54,842 bases of DNA, taken from contig CAYHPY010000016.1 in NCBI GenBank assembly GCA_964358485.1, positions 1 through 54,842 of the forward strand. Reading direction: 5' to 3'. Source of the DNA: CAYHPY01 sp964358485. GTDB lineage: Bacteria; Elusimicrobiota; Elusimicrobia; UBA1565; UBA9628. The position numbers and the translations under genes are program-made. Positions 1-9,399 of the stretch are shown one piece after another. The first letter of the stretch is position 1. The number at the start of each line of letters is the position of its first letter. Under the pieces are notes generated by a model. The model saw only the letters and a program-made list of their open reading frames with translations, did not search any database and was not told the origin of the DNA.

Positions 1-3000
1 GCCGGCCAGATAAATTCCGACCCCCCTGTCCCCGGCCGAGAGGGTGTTGGACGACATCGAGAAGTTCACCCCCGCCACCGAGGAGAAAGCCAGCCCGGCC
101 CCGAAGGTGTTGGTGCCCACCAGGACCGAGGAGTTGACGACCACGCTCGTCGAGCCGGCGATGAAGGCCGCGGTGGAGCCCTGGACGTAGGAATGGGTGA
201 TCACGCCGCTGGCCACCCGGTGCAGATAGAGAGCCGGGTAGGAGCCGGAGTCGCTGGTTATGGTGCTGAAGCTGATGGTGCTGAACTGGACGCTGAGCAG
301 TTTGGCCCCCAAGCCCGCCGGGCTGGCCAGGAAGCTGCCGGTGACGGAGACCGAGGTGATGGAGTTCATGTAGAGCGCCGACGACCCCGTCCCGCCGGCC
401 ACGGCCGTGCTTTGGGAGATGACCCCGCCGTTGCTGGCGGCCAGGAGCTGAACGGCGTCCCCCGACGGGTTGGACGCGTGAACGGCCGCCAGGACGGTGC
501 CGTAGCAGTCGTTGATCTCCAGGGCCGCGACGGAGGCCGCGTTGGCGGCGATGGTGGTCTGGCTCAGGGAATTGTAATTGGAGTCCGAGGCCAGGATGGC
601 CGCACGGCCTCCGCCCAGGTTGAGAAGGAAACTTTGGGAAACCGAGTTGTAGTGGGATTGGGCCATGGAGAGACCGTAGTTGGCGGGGTCGGCGGAAACG
701 GCGACGGCCAGCGTCAGCGAGTTGTACTGCCCGGCCGCGGAGATGGTGTAGCCCGTGTTGCCCTTGGAGTAGGCGTGCGCCTGCGTGAAGGAGTTGGAGG
801 AACTTCCCTGAATCCAGATTCCGGCCTCGGAGGTGGAATCCGTGGTGAAGGAACTTTGGCTGACGGAGTTGCCGTTGGCGTTGGAGCCCAGCTTCATGCC
901 TCCCCCCGCCGTGCTGGAGGCGAAGACAACCGTGAAGGTATTGGACGAGGCCCCGCTGGCGAAGACCGCGTAAAAGCCCGAGTTGGCGGCGGCGAAATCA
1001 GAGTTGGAAACCGAGTTATTCCTGCCGCTCAAAAAAAGCCCGTGCGCCGACTGCACGGTGACGCTGGCCGAGGCCACCGTCGCCCAGCTGGAAACCGCGA
1101 TGCCCGCCGTGGTGATGCCCCCCCCGCTGTCCACCTTCAATGTGGCCAGGGTGGCGTAGGCCGAGGAGGCGCGGACCCCGTAGGCCACCGAGTTGGTGGT
1201 GATGACGCTCATGTACTGGATCGTCACCGAATCGTTCATGACGTGGAAGGCGGCCGTCGAGAACCGGGGCGGGTTGACCGTCGCCGCCGAGCTCAACGCC
1301 AGATCGCTCATGATCCGCAGGCGGTGGTTGTTCATGACGATGTTCTGGACCGTCACTTGCTCGCTGTAAACCGCGTTGTCCCGGACCACCACGCAGGCCT
1401 CCACCGCGAGGCTGGCGCCGGCGGCGTTGACCCCGGCCTGGATCGTGGAATACGGCCAGCCGGATTTGCCCACGTCGTAGGAAACCTCGCAACCCTGCGG
1501 CAGACCTCCCACCGTCGGGGTGGAGCCGATGAACCGGTAATTGGGATTGTCCCCCCACCCCAAACTGGCGACCCGCAGATAATAGGTGGTCGAGCCGTCC
1601 AGACCCAAGACGGTCAGCGTGCTTAAGGCGACGTTGCGCGTGACGCTCGAAAAAATCGTGCCGCTGAAGTTCGCGGCGGAGGAGGCCTCCAGGCGGTAGC
1701 CCTCGGCGCTGGCGGATTGCGGGGCAGCGGGCAGCGGATTCCAGTTGGCGGTGATGCTCCCCCCGTTGACCACATAGATCGTGGGGGCGACGACCAGGGG
1801 GGCCAGGGTCGGGCTGGAGTTGAGGATGGTGTAGGGGCCCGTCGCATCCGTGGCGACCTTGAGGTAGTAGGTGGTGTTGGGGTCCAGCCCCGTGAAGCCC
1901 GCGGACAGATTATAGGTGTCGGAACTCTTGTTGCCCGAGAAGGAGTTTTCCCAGGGCCCCGAGGAGAGGCGGGTGAAGTAGGGCGCGCCGTCGGGGAAGG
2001 TGGTGTCCCAATGGACGGTCAGGCTGGTCGTGAAAACGGCGGTGAAGCTCGAGGGCGTGATGTCTCCCGAAACGGGGAAGGTCCAATTGGAATTATTGCC
2101 CTTGTCGTTGCTCTTGGTCGCCGTGATCGCGATTCCGCCGTTGGAGTTGATGTCCTTGACGTCCACGAATTGCATCCCGGCGTAGGCGCTCAAATTGAAT
2201 TGGGCCTGGGTGGGCCCGGAGATGCTCCTCAGGCGCAGACGGCTTCCTGCCGCCTGCCCGCTGATGGTGGCGCTGGCGATGTCGAGGGCGTTGGACACCG
2301 TGTCGAAAATCAGGGCGCTGGCGGGGGTCGTCGCGACCAGGATATTGGCCGGGAACATATTGAGCGTGACGGTCGAAGGGTTCTGGACGAAGATGCTGGC
2401 GATGCCGGTGCCCTCTCCCCCCCCGTTGAGCCAGGCCCGCTGCGGGGCCGCCCCGGCGTAGATGACCGTGCTCAGGACCGCGTCCAAATATCCGTTGGTC
2501 AAGAATAGGTCCCCGCGCAGCCATTGGACGTTGGAACCGGCGGCGTGGCTGCCCTTGAGGATCGTGAAATGCCCCGCCACGTCCAGGTCCGAATAGAGCC
2601 GCTCCTCCACGCCCGCGGCGGCGTCCTTGTTGACGACCAGGTTGTTGAAGCGGGCCGGGCCCGCGGTGAGCCGCCGGATCTTGGAAGTTCCGGCCCCGTA
2701 GAAGGTCACGGAACTCCCCGCCACCGTGCTGGTCGTGCGCATGTCCCCGGCGATCCAGTCTCCCTGAACCTCCAGCAGATGGCCGTTCAAGTCCAGCATC
2801 GCGGAGGCCCCGGCGTCGACCCGCACGTCGCTGGAGACCTTCATATTGACCAGGAAGGTCACCGTGCTCGAGTAGGCGCCGGTCACGCTGAACGAGGAGA
2901 CCGGGATATCCAGGTCCCAGAGGCAGGAGTCGGCCGCCCCGGTCGTCCCGAAGACCACGTAGTCGGCCGCCGATGGGGCGCCGCTGGTGGCCCAGTTGCC

Positions 3001-5118
3001 CGCCGCGGATGCCGAGGAAGAGGTGCCGCCGTATTGCCAATACCGGGTCTGCCGAACTTCACCGCCGGAGAAGGACCAATTGGTGTTGTTGCCCCCGTTG
3101 AAGCTGGAATTGGCGGTGAGCCCGAGGCCTCCGCTGGAATTCACGTCCCGGACGTAGAGGAAGCTCATCGAGGAATAGACCGTGACGTCGAAGCGGCCCT
3201 GCGCGCCCTCCGTGGGGCTGACCAGCTGGATTCTTCCCGAGGAACTCTGGCCGTTGACGGTCATGCTGCCGATGGTCATCACGTCGCCTCCCGCCAGGGG
3301 AAAGATCAGCTTCACGGCGGGCTGGCTGGCCACGAAGACCCCGACGGGCAAAGCCGAGAATCTGACCCAAGAGGGGTTTTGCACGAAAAGGGCCCCGATG
3401 GAATTGCCCCCCGCGCTCCCGTTGATGGAGGCGGTCTGGCCCGAGGAGCCGTTGAATATCATGGTGCTGGTCTGGGCGTCCAAAAATCCGTTGGTCAGGT
3501 AGAAATCCCCGCGCAGATACTGGACCATGGTCCCCGCGGTGTGGCTTCCCTTGAGCACCGTGAAATTGCCAAAGGCCTCGATGGCGGAATAGAGGCGCTC
3601 CTCGACCCCCGCGGCGGCGTCCTTATTGATGATCAGGTTGTTGAACCGGGCCGGGCCCGCCGTGAGGCGCTTGATCTTCGATATCCCCGCTCCGTAAAAC
3701 GCCACCGAGCTTCCCGCCACGGTGCTCGTCGTCCGCATGTCCCCGGCCAGCCAATCCCCCTGAACGTCCAGGCGGTGGCCGTTGAGGTCCAGAAGGGCCG
3801 CTGAACCGGCATTGAGCAGCACGCCGCTGGAGACTCGCAGGTCCGTCAGAAATGTCACGGTGCTGGAGTAGCCCGCGGTGACGCTCAGCGAGGACACGGG
3901 AATGTCCAGGTCCCAGGAGCAGGGATCGCTCGGGCTGGTGCTCCCGAAGATCACGTAATCGGCGGCCCCCGGAACGCCGGAGACCCAGTTGCTCGCCGCG
4001 GAAGCCAGGGGCGAGGACCCGCCGTATTTCCAGTAACGGTTCACTCGGGGGTCCCCCCCCGAGAAGGTCCAATTGGTGTTGTTGCCCCCATCGATGGAAG
4101 CCCCGGCGGTGACGGGGCCGCCGGAGGAATTGAGGTCCCGCACGTAGACGTAGGCCGCCGAGGAGTAGGCGGTCACGGCGACCGGGGCGGCCAAGCCCTC
4201 GACGGAGCTCAGCAGTTGGATGCGCCCCGACGAGGTCAGGCCGCTGACCGTCATGCTGGCGATGGACATTCCGCTTCCGCCGGCTTGAAAGAGTATCTTG
4301 GAGCCCGGCTGGGTGGAGACCAGGACGTCGACCTGGAAGGGGTCCAGACGGACGGAGGTCGGGTTTTGAAGGTAAAGACTGGGAATCGCCGTTCCCGCCC
4401 CCGCGCCGGTGATCAGGGCCCGCTGGGCCTGGGTCCCATTGAAGATCACCGTGCTTCCGTGAAACTCGATAAACCCGTCCTTCAGGTAAAAGTCGCCCTT
4501 ATGATATTCCACGTTTTCCCAGATCGTGTGGCTGCCCCGCAGGACGGTGAAATTTCCCCAGACTTCAATATCCGAATAGGCCCGCTCCTTGGATGAGGAG
4601 TCGGCGTCCTTGTTGATGATCACATTGTTGAACCGGGCGGGACCCGGCGTGGTCCGGAAAATCTTGGATTCCCCGCCTCCCAGGAAGGTCACGGAACTTC
4701 CGACCACGGTGCTGGTGGTTTTCATGTCCCCGACGACCCAGTCCCCGCCGACCGTCATCGAGTAGCCGTTGAGGTCGAGCTTGGCCGAAGCCCCGGCGTT
4801 GAGCAGGACGCCGCTGCTGACGGTCAAGTCGGAGCCAAAGGTCACCGTGCTGGCGTAAGCGCCGGTGATGCTCATCGAGGCCAAGGTGATGCCGAGGTTC
4901 CAGGTACACGGCGAAAAGGGAGTGGTATTGCCGAATACCACGAAATCGCCGCCCGCGGGAATCGCGCCGCCGACCCAGTTGGAGCTTTCGGAAGCGTTCG
5001 GGGACCCCCCTCCATAGCTCCAAATGGCGTCGGCTCCCTCGGCAGGGGCCGGAGGCAGGAAAAGAGAAAGCAACAAGCCCAGGGCCAGGGGAAGCCCCCG
5101 GCCCGACCGTGTTCTCAT
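1..5118 (-). CDS. Giant secreted repeat / FN3 / beta-helix surface protein (partial, C-terminus beyond window)
   Basis: The minus strand reads without a stop from ATG 5118 to the window edge, giving at least 1,706 residues. Residues 1-28 form a signal peptide (basic start, leucine-rich core, ending PAPA). Three tandem repeats of about 330 residues follow (roughly 5030-4090, 4050-3065, 3045-2090). Each opens with W-x-YGG...NW...DxVxFG and contains DLNG, TTSTV.GSSV, GPARFNN.(I/V)(I/V)NKDA and a closing GNN(T/S)NW. Two fibronectin III-like modules come next (about 2065-1560; TYYLKVA and TYYLRVA). A ladder of N-S-V-S-Q-S type beta-helix turns then runs to the edge. I infer a cell-surface or exported stalk/adhesin; the ligand is unknown. 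The start lies 8 nt after a TACACT box with no Shine-Dalgarno. Real coding is shown by the regular repeats; the other frames read as Arg/Gly-rich shadow. Confidence 0.9.
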   Translation of the reverse strand, partial: MRTRSGRGLPLALGLLLSLFLPPAPAEGADAIWSYGGGSPNASESSNWVGGAIPAGGDFVVFGNTTPFSPCTWNLGITLASMSITGAYASTVTFGSDLTVSSGVLLNAGASAKLDLNGYSMTVGGDWVVGDMKTTSTVVGSSVTFLGGGESKIFRTTPGPARFNNVIINKDADSSSKERAYSDIEVWGNFTVLRGSHTIWENVEYHKGDFYLKDGFIEFHGSTVIFNGTQAQRALITGAGAGTAIPSLYLQNPTSVRLDPFQVDVLVSTQPGSKILFQAGGSGMSIASMTVSGLTSSGRIQLLSSVEGLAAPVAVTAYSSAAYVYVRDLNSSGGPVTAGASIDGGNNTNWTFSGGDPRVNRYWKYGGSSPLASAASNWVSGVPGAADYVIFGSTSPSDPCSWDLDIPVSSLSVTAGYSSTVTFLTDLRVSSGVLLNAGSAALLDLNGHRLDVQGDWLAGDMRTTSTVAGSSVAFYGAGISKIKRLTAGPARFNNLIINKDAAAGVEERLYSAIEAFGNFTVLKGSHTAGTMVQYLRGDFYLTNGFLDAQTSTMIFNGSSGQTASINGSAGGNSIGALFVQNPSWVRFSALPVGVFVASQPAVKLIFPLAGGDVMTIGSMTVNGQSSSGRIQLVSPTEGAQGRFDVTVYSSMSFLYVRDVNSSGGLGLTANSSFNGGNNTNWSFSGGEVRQTRYWQYGGTSSSASAAGNWATSGAPSAADYVVFGTTGAADSCLWDLDIPVSSFSVTGAYSSTVTFLVNMKVSSDVRVDAGASAMLDLNGHLLEVQGDWIAGDMRTTSTVAGSSVTFYGAGTSKIRRLTAGPARFNNLVVNKDAAAGVEERLYSDLDVAGHFTILKGSHAAGSNVQWLRGDLFLTNGYLDAVLSTVIYAGAAPQRAWLNGGGEGTGIASIFVQNPSTVTLNMFPANILVATTPASALIFDTVSNALDIASATISGQAAGSRLRLRSISGPTQAQFNLSAYAGMQFVDVKDINSNGGIAITATKSNDKGNNSNWTFPVSGDITPSSFTAVFTTSLTVHWDTTFPDGAPYFTRLSSGPWENSFSGNKSSDTYNLSAGFTGLDPNTTYYLKVATDATGPYTILNSSPTLAPLVVAPTIYVVNGGSITANWNPLPAAPQSASAEGYRLEASSAANFSGTIFSSVTRNVALSTLTVLGLDGSTTYYLRVASLGWGDNPNYRFIGSTPTVGGLPQGCEVSYDVGKSGWPYSTIQAGVNAAGASLAVEACVVVRDNAVYSEQVTVQNIVMNNHRLRIMSDLALSSAATVNPPRFSTAAFHVMNDSVTIQYMSVITTNSVAYGVRASSAYATLATLKVDSGGGITTAGIAVSSWATVASASVTVQSAHGLFLSGRNNSVSNSDFAAANSGFYAVFASGASSNTFTVVFASSTAGGGMKLGSNANGNSVSQSSFTTDSTSEAGIWIQGSSSNSFTQAHAYSKGNTGYTISAAGQYNSLTLAVAVSADPANYGLSMAQSHYNSVSQSFLLNLGGGRAAILASDSNYNSLSQTTIAANAASVAALEINDCYGTVLAAVHASNPSGDAVQLLAASNGGVISQSTAVAGGTGSSALYMNSITSVSVTGSFLASPAGLGAKLLSVQFSTISFSTITSDSGSYPALYLHRVASGVITHSYVQGSTAAFIAGSTSVVVNSSVLVGTNTFGAGLAFSSVAGVNFSMSSNTLSAGDRGVGIYLAG

Positions 5119-5126
5119 CTACCCCC

Positions 5127-5155
5127 AGTGTAGGGTGAAAACCGAATAAAATCAA
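5127..5155 (-). promoter_or_regulatory. Promoter of the giant secreted protein gene
   Basis: On the minus strand TTGATT (5155-5150), a 17-nt spacer and TACACT (5132-5127) lie 8 nt before the ATG at 5118. Transcription would begin at or next to the start codon, so the mRNA is probably leaderless. It is divergent from the clp promoter. Confidence 0.55.
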
Positions 5156-5179
5156 TACGAATATGGTCACGCCCACCTG

Positions 5180-5208
5180 TTCCCAAAAGCCCCCAATCCC
5201 CGTATAAT
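5180..5208 (+). promoter_or_regulatory. Promoter of the ClpA-like gene, leaderless type
   Basis: TTCCCA (5180-5185, 4/6 to the -35 consensus), a 17-nt spacer and a perfect TATAAT (5203-5208) stand 5 nt before the ATG at 5214. The expected start point falls on the start codon. No Shine-Dalgarno is present. Confidence 0.6.
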
Positions 5209-5213
5209 ATGCC

Positions 5214-7571
5214 ATGAGCCTGACACCCGCCGCGGAACTCTCCTGGCACTTGGCGGCCGGCGAAGCCTATTCCCTCCGTCATCCCTTAATAGAGCGGGAG
5301 CACATGCTTTTGGGCATCTGCGGGATCGAGCGCGCGATCCTCCTCAATTCCGATAAAGACGGGATGACGGAGACCACCCGCAAGGAAATCCTGATCGAGC
5401 ATGACGCCGTGGACGACGCCCTGTCGGCCTTGGGCCTCAACTCCGCCGGCCTCGGCCAGAAAATCCGCGAGAAACTCTCCCGGGGAAGCCACGCCCACCC
5501 ATCCAAGACCGTCAGCCGGAGCCCGGGGGTTAAAACGGCGTTTCGAAGAGCCGTGGAGGATTCCCCGGAGGGAGTCGCCAACTGCCTGCACCTGCTCTCG
5601 GCCCTGCTTGAGGAACCCGGCCCTTTTTTGACGAGCCTCCTCGGTGAAAACGGGAAAAATCCCGCTCAACTGAGGGACGCGATCGAAAACCGCCTGCGCC
5701 AGGAACTTCCCCTCAAGCAGCCCACCATTCAAGCGGGAAAGGGCCAGGCCCCCTCCGGGGGGCGCTCGGCCCTGGAGCGTTACGGCCGGGACCTCACCCG
5801 GGAGGCTCGGGAGGGCCGATTGAGCCCCGTCATCGGGCGCCGCAAGGAGATCCTCCAGGTCATCCAGACCCTGGCCCGCGCCTCCAAGAACAATCCGGTC
5901 CTGGTCGGAGAAGCGGGCGTGGGCAAAACCGCCGTCGTGGAGGCCCTGGCCCAGCGCATCGCCGACGGTAAGGACGCCTCCCTGGCCGGCAAGCGGATCA
6001 TCGAGCTCAACATCGGCTCCCTGATCGCGGGGACCAAGTACCGCGGGGAATTCGAGTCCCGCGTCACCAAGATTCTGGAGGAAGCCCGCAAGGACCCGAC
6101 CCTGATCGTCTTCATCGACGAGCTCCATACCGTGATCGGCGCCGGGAGCGCCGAGGGCAGCGCCGACGCCGCCAATCTTCTCAAGCCCGCCCTGGCCCGC
6201 GGGGAAATCCGCTGCATCGGCGCCACCACCTTGGCCGAGTTCCGCCGCCACGTCGAGCAAGACCCGGCCCTGGAACGCCGCTTCGACAAGATCATGATCA
6301 ACGAGCCCTCCGTGGAGGAAGCGTTGGAGATGCTCCGCGGCGTGCGCCCCCGCTGGGAGGCCCACCACGGCATCCGCATCCAAGACGAGGCCCTCAAGGC
6401 CGCCGTCGAGCTGTCGGTGCGCTTTGACACCGACCATCAACTTCCCGACAAAGCCGTGGATTTGGTGGACAAGGCCGGGGCCCGCGCCCGGATTCCCACC
6501 CTGAGCATCATGCCCGGCAAGGAAGCCCCTCCCCCCGCTCCCTCGGAGGTGACGCCTGAGACGGTCGCCGCCGTCCTTTCCGAGAAAACCTCGGTGCCCG
6601 TCGAAATGATCCTGGCCCGCCTGCGCGGGGCGGACTCCTCCCGCCTCCCGGAATTGGCCGCCAGTCTCAAAACCCGCCTGATCGGCCAGGACCAGGCGGT
6701 CGAGCTCGTCTGCCGCCGCCTCAACCTGGCCCACGCCGGCCTGGAAAAGCGCCCGGGGCCCCTGGCCGTCTTCATTTTCCTGGGCCCGACCGGTTCCGGC
6801 AAGACCCAACTGGCCAAAAGCCTGGCCGAGAACCTCTTCGGCGCCGAGGACGACCTCATCCGTCTGGACATGAGCGAATTCATGGAGGAGCACTCCGCCG
6901 CCAAGCTCATCGGCTCGCCTCCCGGCTACGTCGGCCACGACGAGGAAGGGCAACTCACCGGCCGCCTGCGGACCAAGCCCTATTCGGTGATTCTGCTCGA
7001 CGAGGTGGAGAAGGCCCATCCCCGCGTCATGGACCTTTTCCTACAGGTGTTCGACGAGGGCCGACTGACCGACTCCAAAGGGAGGACCGCGGACGCGCGC
7101 AACGCGATTTTTATCATGACCTCCAACCTGGGCTCGGCGGCCATGGCGGAGCCGGAAAAAGCCATCGGCTTCGTGGAGGCCGAACGCCCGGACGCGCCCC
7201 GGGCGGAGACCACCGAGGCCCTCAAAGAGCACTTTCGCAGCGAGCTCATCAACCGCATCGACGAGCTGGTGGTCTTCCGGCACCTGGAACCGGCCGACGC
7301 GGCCACAATTCTACAGGCCCGCCTTAAGACCCTGGCCGCAACCCTCAAGAAACAGCACGGGGTGGAGCTGACCGTGACCCCGGAGGCCGCCGCCTTCATC
7401 GCCGAGGCGGGATTTAGCCGGACCTTCGGAGTCCGGGAGCTCAACCGCGCCCTGGCCCGCCTCCTGGAGGAGCCCTTGAGCGCGCTCATCTTGGAAGGCC
7501 GCCTCAAGGCCAAGCCCCGCTGGAAGGCGGAGTTCAAGGGCGGCGCAGTCCTCCTGGCCCCGGCCTCCTGA
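5214..7571 (+). CDS. ClpA/ClpC-type AAA+ protease unfoldase subunit
   Basis: A 785-residue Hsp100 protein with an N-terminal Clp repeat domain (residues 1-150; LIEREHMLLGI is typical) and two AAA+ modules. Walker A1 is GEAGVGKT at 232-239, Walker B1 is VFIDELHT near 300, Walker A2 is GPTGSGKT at 524-531 and Walker B2 is LLDEVEKAHP. The long ClpB coiled-coil middle domain and the ClpC UVR motif are missing. An IGF tripeptide (651-653) sits exactly where E. coli ClpA carries its IGL ClpP-docking loop, so I infer that it feeds substrates into ClpP. No clpP or clpS is in the window. It is followed 95 nt later by a coiled-coil gene. Length is close to ClpA (about 758). Confidence 0.9.
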   Translation: MSLTPAAELSWHLAAGEAYSLRHPLIEREHMLLGICGIERAILLNSDKDGMTETTRKEILIEHDAVDDALSALGLNSAGLGQKIREKLSRGSHAHPSKTVSRSPGVKTAFRRAVEDSPEGVANCLHLLSALLEEPGPFLTSLLGENGKNPAQLRDAIENRLRQELPLKQPTIQAGKGQAPSGGRSALERYGRDLTREAREGRLSPVIGRRKEILQVIQTLARASKNNPVLVGEAGVGKTAVVEALAQRIADGKDASLAGKRIIELNIGSLIAGTKYRGEFESRVTKILEEARKDPTLIVFIDELHTVIGAGSAEGSADAANLLKPALARGEIRCIGATTLAEFRRHVEQDPALERRFDKIMINEPSVEEALEMLRGVRPRWEAHHGIRIQDEALKAAVELSVRFDTDHQLPDKAVDLVDKAGARARIPTLSIMPGKEAPPPAPSEVTPETVAAVLSEKTSVPVEMILARLRGADSSRLPELAASLKTRLIGQDQAVELVCRRLNLAHAGLEKRPGPLAVFIFLGPTGSGKTQLAKSLAENLFGAEDDLIRLDMSEFMEEHSAAKLIGSPPGYVGHDEEGQLTGRLRTKPYSVILLDEVEKAHPRVMDLFLQVFDEGRLTDSKGRTADARNAIFIMTSNLGSAAMAEPEKAIGFVEAERPDAPRAETTEALKEHFRSELINRIDELVVFRHLEPADAATILQARLKTLAATLKKQHGVELTVTPEAAAFIAEAGFSRTFGVRELNRALARLLEEPLSALILEGRLKAKPRWKAEFKGGAVLLAPAS

Positions 7572-7604
7572 CCGGGCCCCCTTGCGGCCAATCCTCCGGT
7601 ATCC

Positions 7605-7610
7605 TATACT
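7605..7610 (+). promoter_or_regulatory. -10 box (TATACT) upstream of the coiled-coil protein gene
   Basis: TATACT lies 5 nt before an in-frame GTG (7616) and 56 nt before the preferred ATG (7667), which has a GGAGG Shine-Dalgarno at 7657-7661. This start therefore probably has a normal leader of about 50 nt. Confidence 0.4.
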
Positions 7611-7666
7611 CACCCGTGCCCGCGGCCCGTCCTAGGCGGGGCCCCAGTTCAATTTCGGAGGAACCC

Positions 7667-8743
7667 ATGGAACCCGACAAGTCCCCCAAATCCGACGCCG
7701 GCGTCATGACCCGGGAAGTCGTCTATGACGGCGAGGGCTACACCCGCGAGACTCTGGAGGGGATGCTCACCGATTACCAGGCCAAGAACAACCTGGACCT
7801 CAAGAAGTTCGACGATCTCTCCAAAAACTACGAGCGCCTCTCCAAGGAGATGACCCAGGAGATCAGCGACCAGAAGTCGGCGCTCGATTACCTCGGCAAC
7901 ATCGTGACCCTCGACGGCGTCGGCACCAACCTCAAGGGCCTGCTGGCCAAAATCCCGATCCTCAAGGAATTCACCCCCAGCCGCGATCTCAAGGAACTCC
8001 TGGGCGAGAAGATCGAGGTGGCCCAGCGCCGCGTCCAAGAGGTGGGCAACTACCTGGACGTCCTGCAAAGCGACATCAAGAATCTTCAAGAAGACATCGT
8101 CCGCCTCAACAAAAAGATGATCGTGGCGGCCAACAACGAGGAAAAGGCCGCATCCTATGTCCTGGACCTGGAAGCCCACCGAAAAAAACTGGAGGTGGAG
8201 CTCCAAGGGCTCACCGAACAGAAAGGCAAGGAGGCGCGCGAAATCTCCGCCAAAATCAGCGAGGTCAAGCGCCTGATATGGGAGCACGGGGCCAAGCTCC
8301 GGATTTACTCCAACGCCGAGGACCGGATCTCGGCGATCATCAACATGAACAACAATTTCCTCGAGATCATGAGCAACCTGTTCTCGAACATGACCACCCT
8401 CTACGAGGCAGGCAACGAGGTCTTGAACGAACTGCACGGCAACCTCGCGGGGCTGACCTCGCTGTCCAAGGCCGGGGAGCTTTCGGTGGAAATGCACAAG
8501 TCCATGGAGTCTTTGCGCAAGTCCGTCAACCGCCTCGCGGCCCTCGCCTCCGAGACTTCCCTGTATCTCACGCAGAACGTGGACCGCCTGACGGCCGAGA
8601 TGAAGGTTTACGACAAGGAGACCGAGGTTTTGGTCGCCTCAAACCTCGCCGCCGAGCGCGAGATGCGCGAGCAACGCATCAACGAAACCATCGACCTGGC
8701 CAAGAAAGAGCACGGCCACTTCGAGGAAGCCCGCAAGGCCTGA
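7667..8743 (+). CDS. Conserved coiled-coil cytoplasmic protein, function unknown
   Basis: 358 residues with no signal peptide or membrane segment. Residues 25-75 and about 110-230 are heptad-rich and highly charged, with long stretches of E, K, L and Q, so an extended coiled coil is likely. The C-terminal 100 residues are also helical (MESLRKSVNRLAAL, LTAEMKVYDKETEV). I do not recognise the family; the layout is distantly reminiscent of TelA-like or filament-associated helical proteins, but no signature supports that. The start at 7667 is chosen because GGAGG is 5 nt upstream; an in-frame GTG at 7616 would add 17 unlikely residues. It lies between the Clp unfoldase and the YdcF gene, and its stop overlaps the next start (TGATG), so it is co-translated with the latter. 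Confidence 0.75.
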   Translation: MEPDKSPKSDAGVMTREVVYDGEGYTRETLEGMLTDYQAKNNLDLKKFDDLSKNYERLSKEMTQEISDQKSALDYLGNIVTLDGVGTNLKGLLAKIPILKEFTPSRDLKELLGEKIEVAQRRVQEVGNYLDVLQSDIKNLQEDIVRLNKKMIVAANNEEKAASYVLDLEAHRKKLEVELQGLTEQKGKEAREISAKISEVKRLIWEHGAKLRIYSNAEDRISAIINMNNNFLEIMSNLFSNMTTLYEAGNEVLNELHGNLAGLTSLSKAGELSVEMHKSMESLRKSVNRLAALASETSLYLTQNVDRLTAEMKVYDKETEVLVASNLAAEREMREQRINETIDLAKKEHGHFEEARKA

Positions 8744-9399
8744 TGCCGGCCGCAACCCGGGGCCTCCGCCGCCCCGGAATCCGCCTTCTGGCGGGGGCGG
8801 CGGCGTTGCTGGCGTCGGCGGCGTTTCTGGGCGCCGGCGCGCTCTACGCGCTGGGGGCGTGGTTTCAGTTCAGCGAGCCGCCCCGCCCCGCCGACTGCAT
8901 CGTGGTCCTGGGCGGCGATCCCTCACGGTCTCTCAAGGCCGCGGAGCTCTACCGCGATTCCTTCGCCCCGGAAGTCTGGGTCAGCCGGCCGGTCCGCAAT
9001 CCCTGGCAGATCCAGCTTGACCGGATCGGGATGTTCACCCCGCCCGAGGAAGAGTTCCACCTGAAGGCCCTCGTGGAGCACGGGGTGCCCAAGGCCGCGA
9101 TCCGGTTCTTCGGCAAGAACAACCTGAGCACGGCCCAGGAGGCGGTCGAACTTTCAAAAATTCTCCCGGCCGAACGTCGGCGCGTGCTCCTGGTCAGTTC
9201 CCGCACCCACCTGCGGCGGGCCCGGATGATTTTCCGGCGCGGGCTTCCGGACCGGGAATTCATCGCCGTCTCCTCGACCCCGGACCCTCCTCAGCCGCGC
9301 TGGTGGCGCGACAAGTCCCTGGCCCAGGAAATCGCCGGGGAAACGCTGAGAACGGTCTACTACCTGATCGGGGGCCGTTTCATGACCCCCCGAGGCTGA
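8743..9399 (+). CDS. YdcF/DUF218 family membrane protein
   Basis: 218 residues. An N-terminal membrane helix (about residues 13-38, Ala/Leu rich) is followed by a DUF218 domain: ADCIVVLGGDPSR opens the Rossmann-like fold, NNLSTAQEA and SSRTHLRRARMIF are the later family motifs. Relatives include E. coli YdcF and SanA/ElyC, implicated in envelope biogenesis; the substrate is not known. It starts at the ATG inside TGATG, overlapping the stop of the coiled-coil gene by 1 nt, and has no Shine-Dalgarno of its own. Its 3' end overlaps the convergent gene by 20 nt (9380-9399). Confidence 0.85.
   Translation: MPAATRGLRRPGIRLLAGAAALLASAAFLGAGALYALGAWFQFSEPPRPADCIVVLGGDPSRSLKAAELYRDSFAPEVWVSRPVRNPWQIQLDRIGMFTPPEEEFHLKALVEHGVPKAAIRFFGKNNLSTAQEAVELSKILPAERRRVLLVSSRTHLRRARMIFRRGLPDREFIAVSSTPDPPQPRWWRDKSLAQEIAGETLRTVYYLIGGRFMTPRG

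Noticed and set aside
193..3804. Long plus-strand open frames opposite the giant secreted protein
   Set aside because: They are Gly/Arg/Val-rich with no domain sense and share the codon phase of the real minus-strand gene, whose product has regular repeats and a signal peptide.
5286..7019. 577-codon minus-strand open frame
   Set aside because: It is the antisense shadow of the ClpA-like gene, whose Walker motifs are intact.
7616..7666. GTG start for the coiled-coil protein 5 nt after TATACT
   Set aside because: A leaderless start is conceivable, but ATG 7667 has an excellent GGAGG and the extra 17 residues look unstructured.
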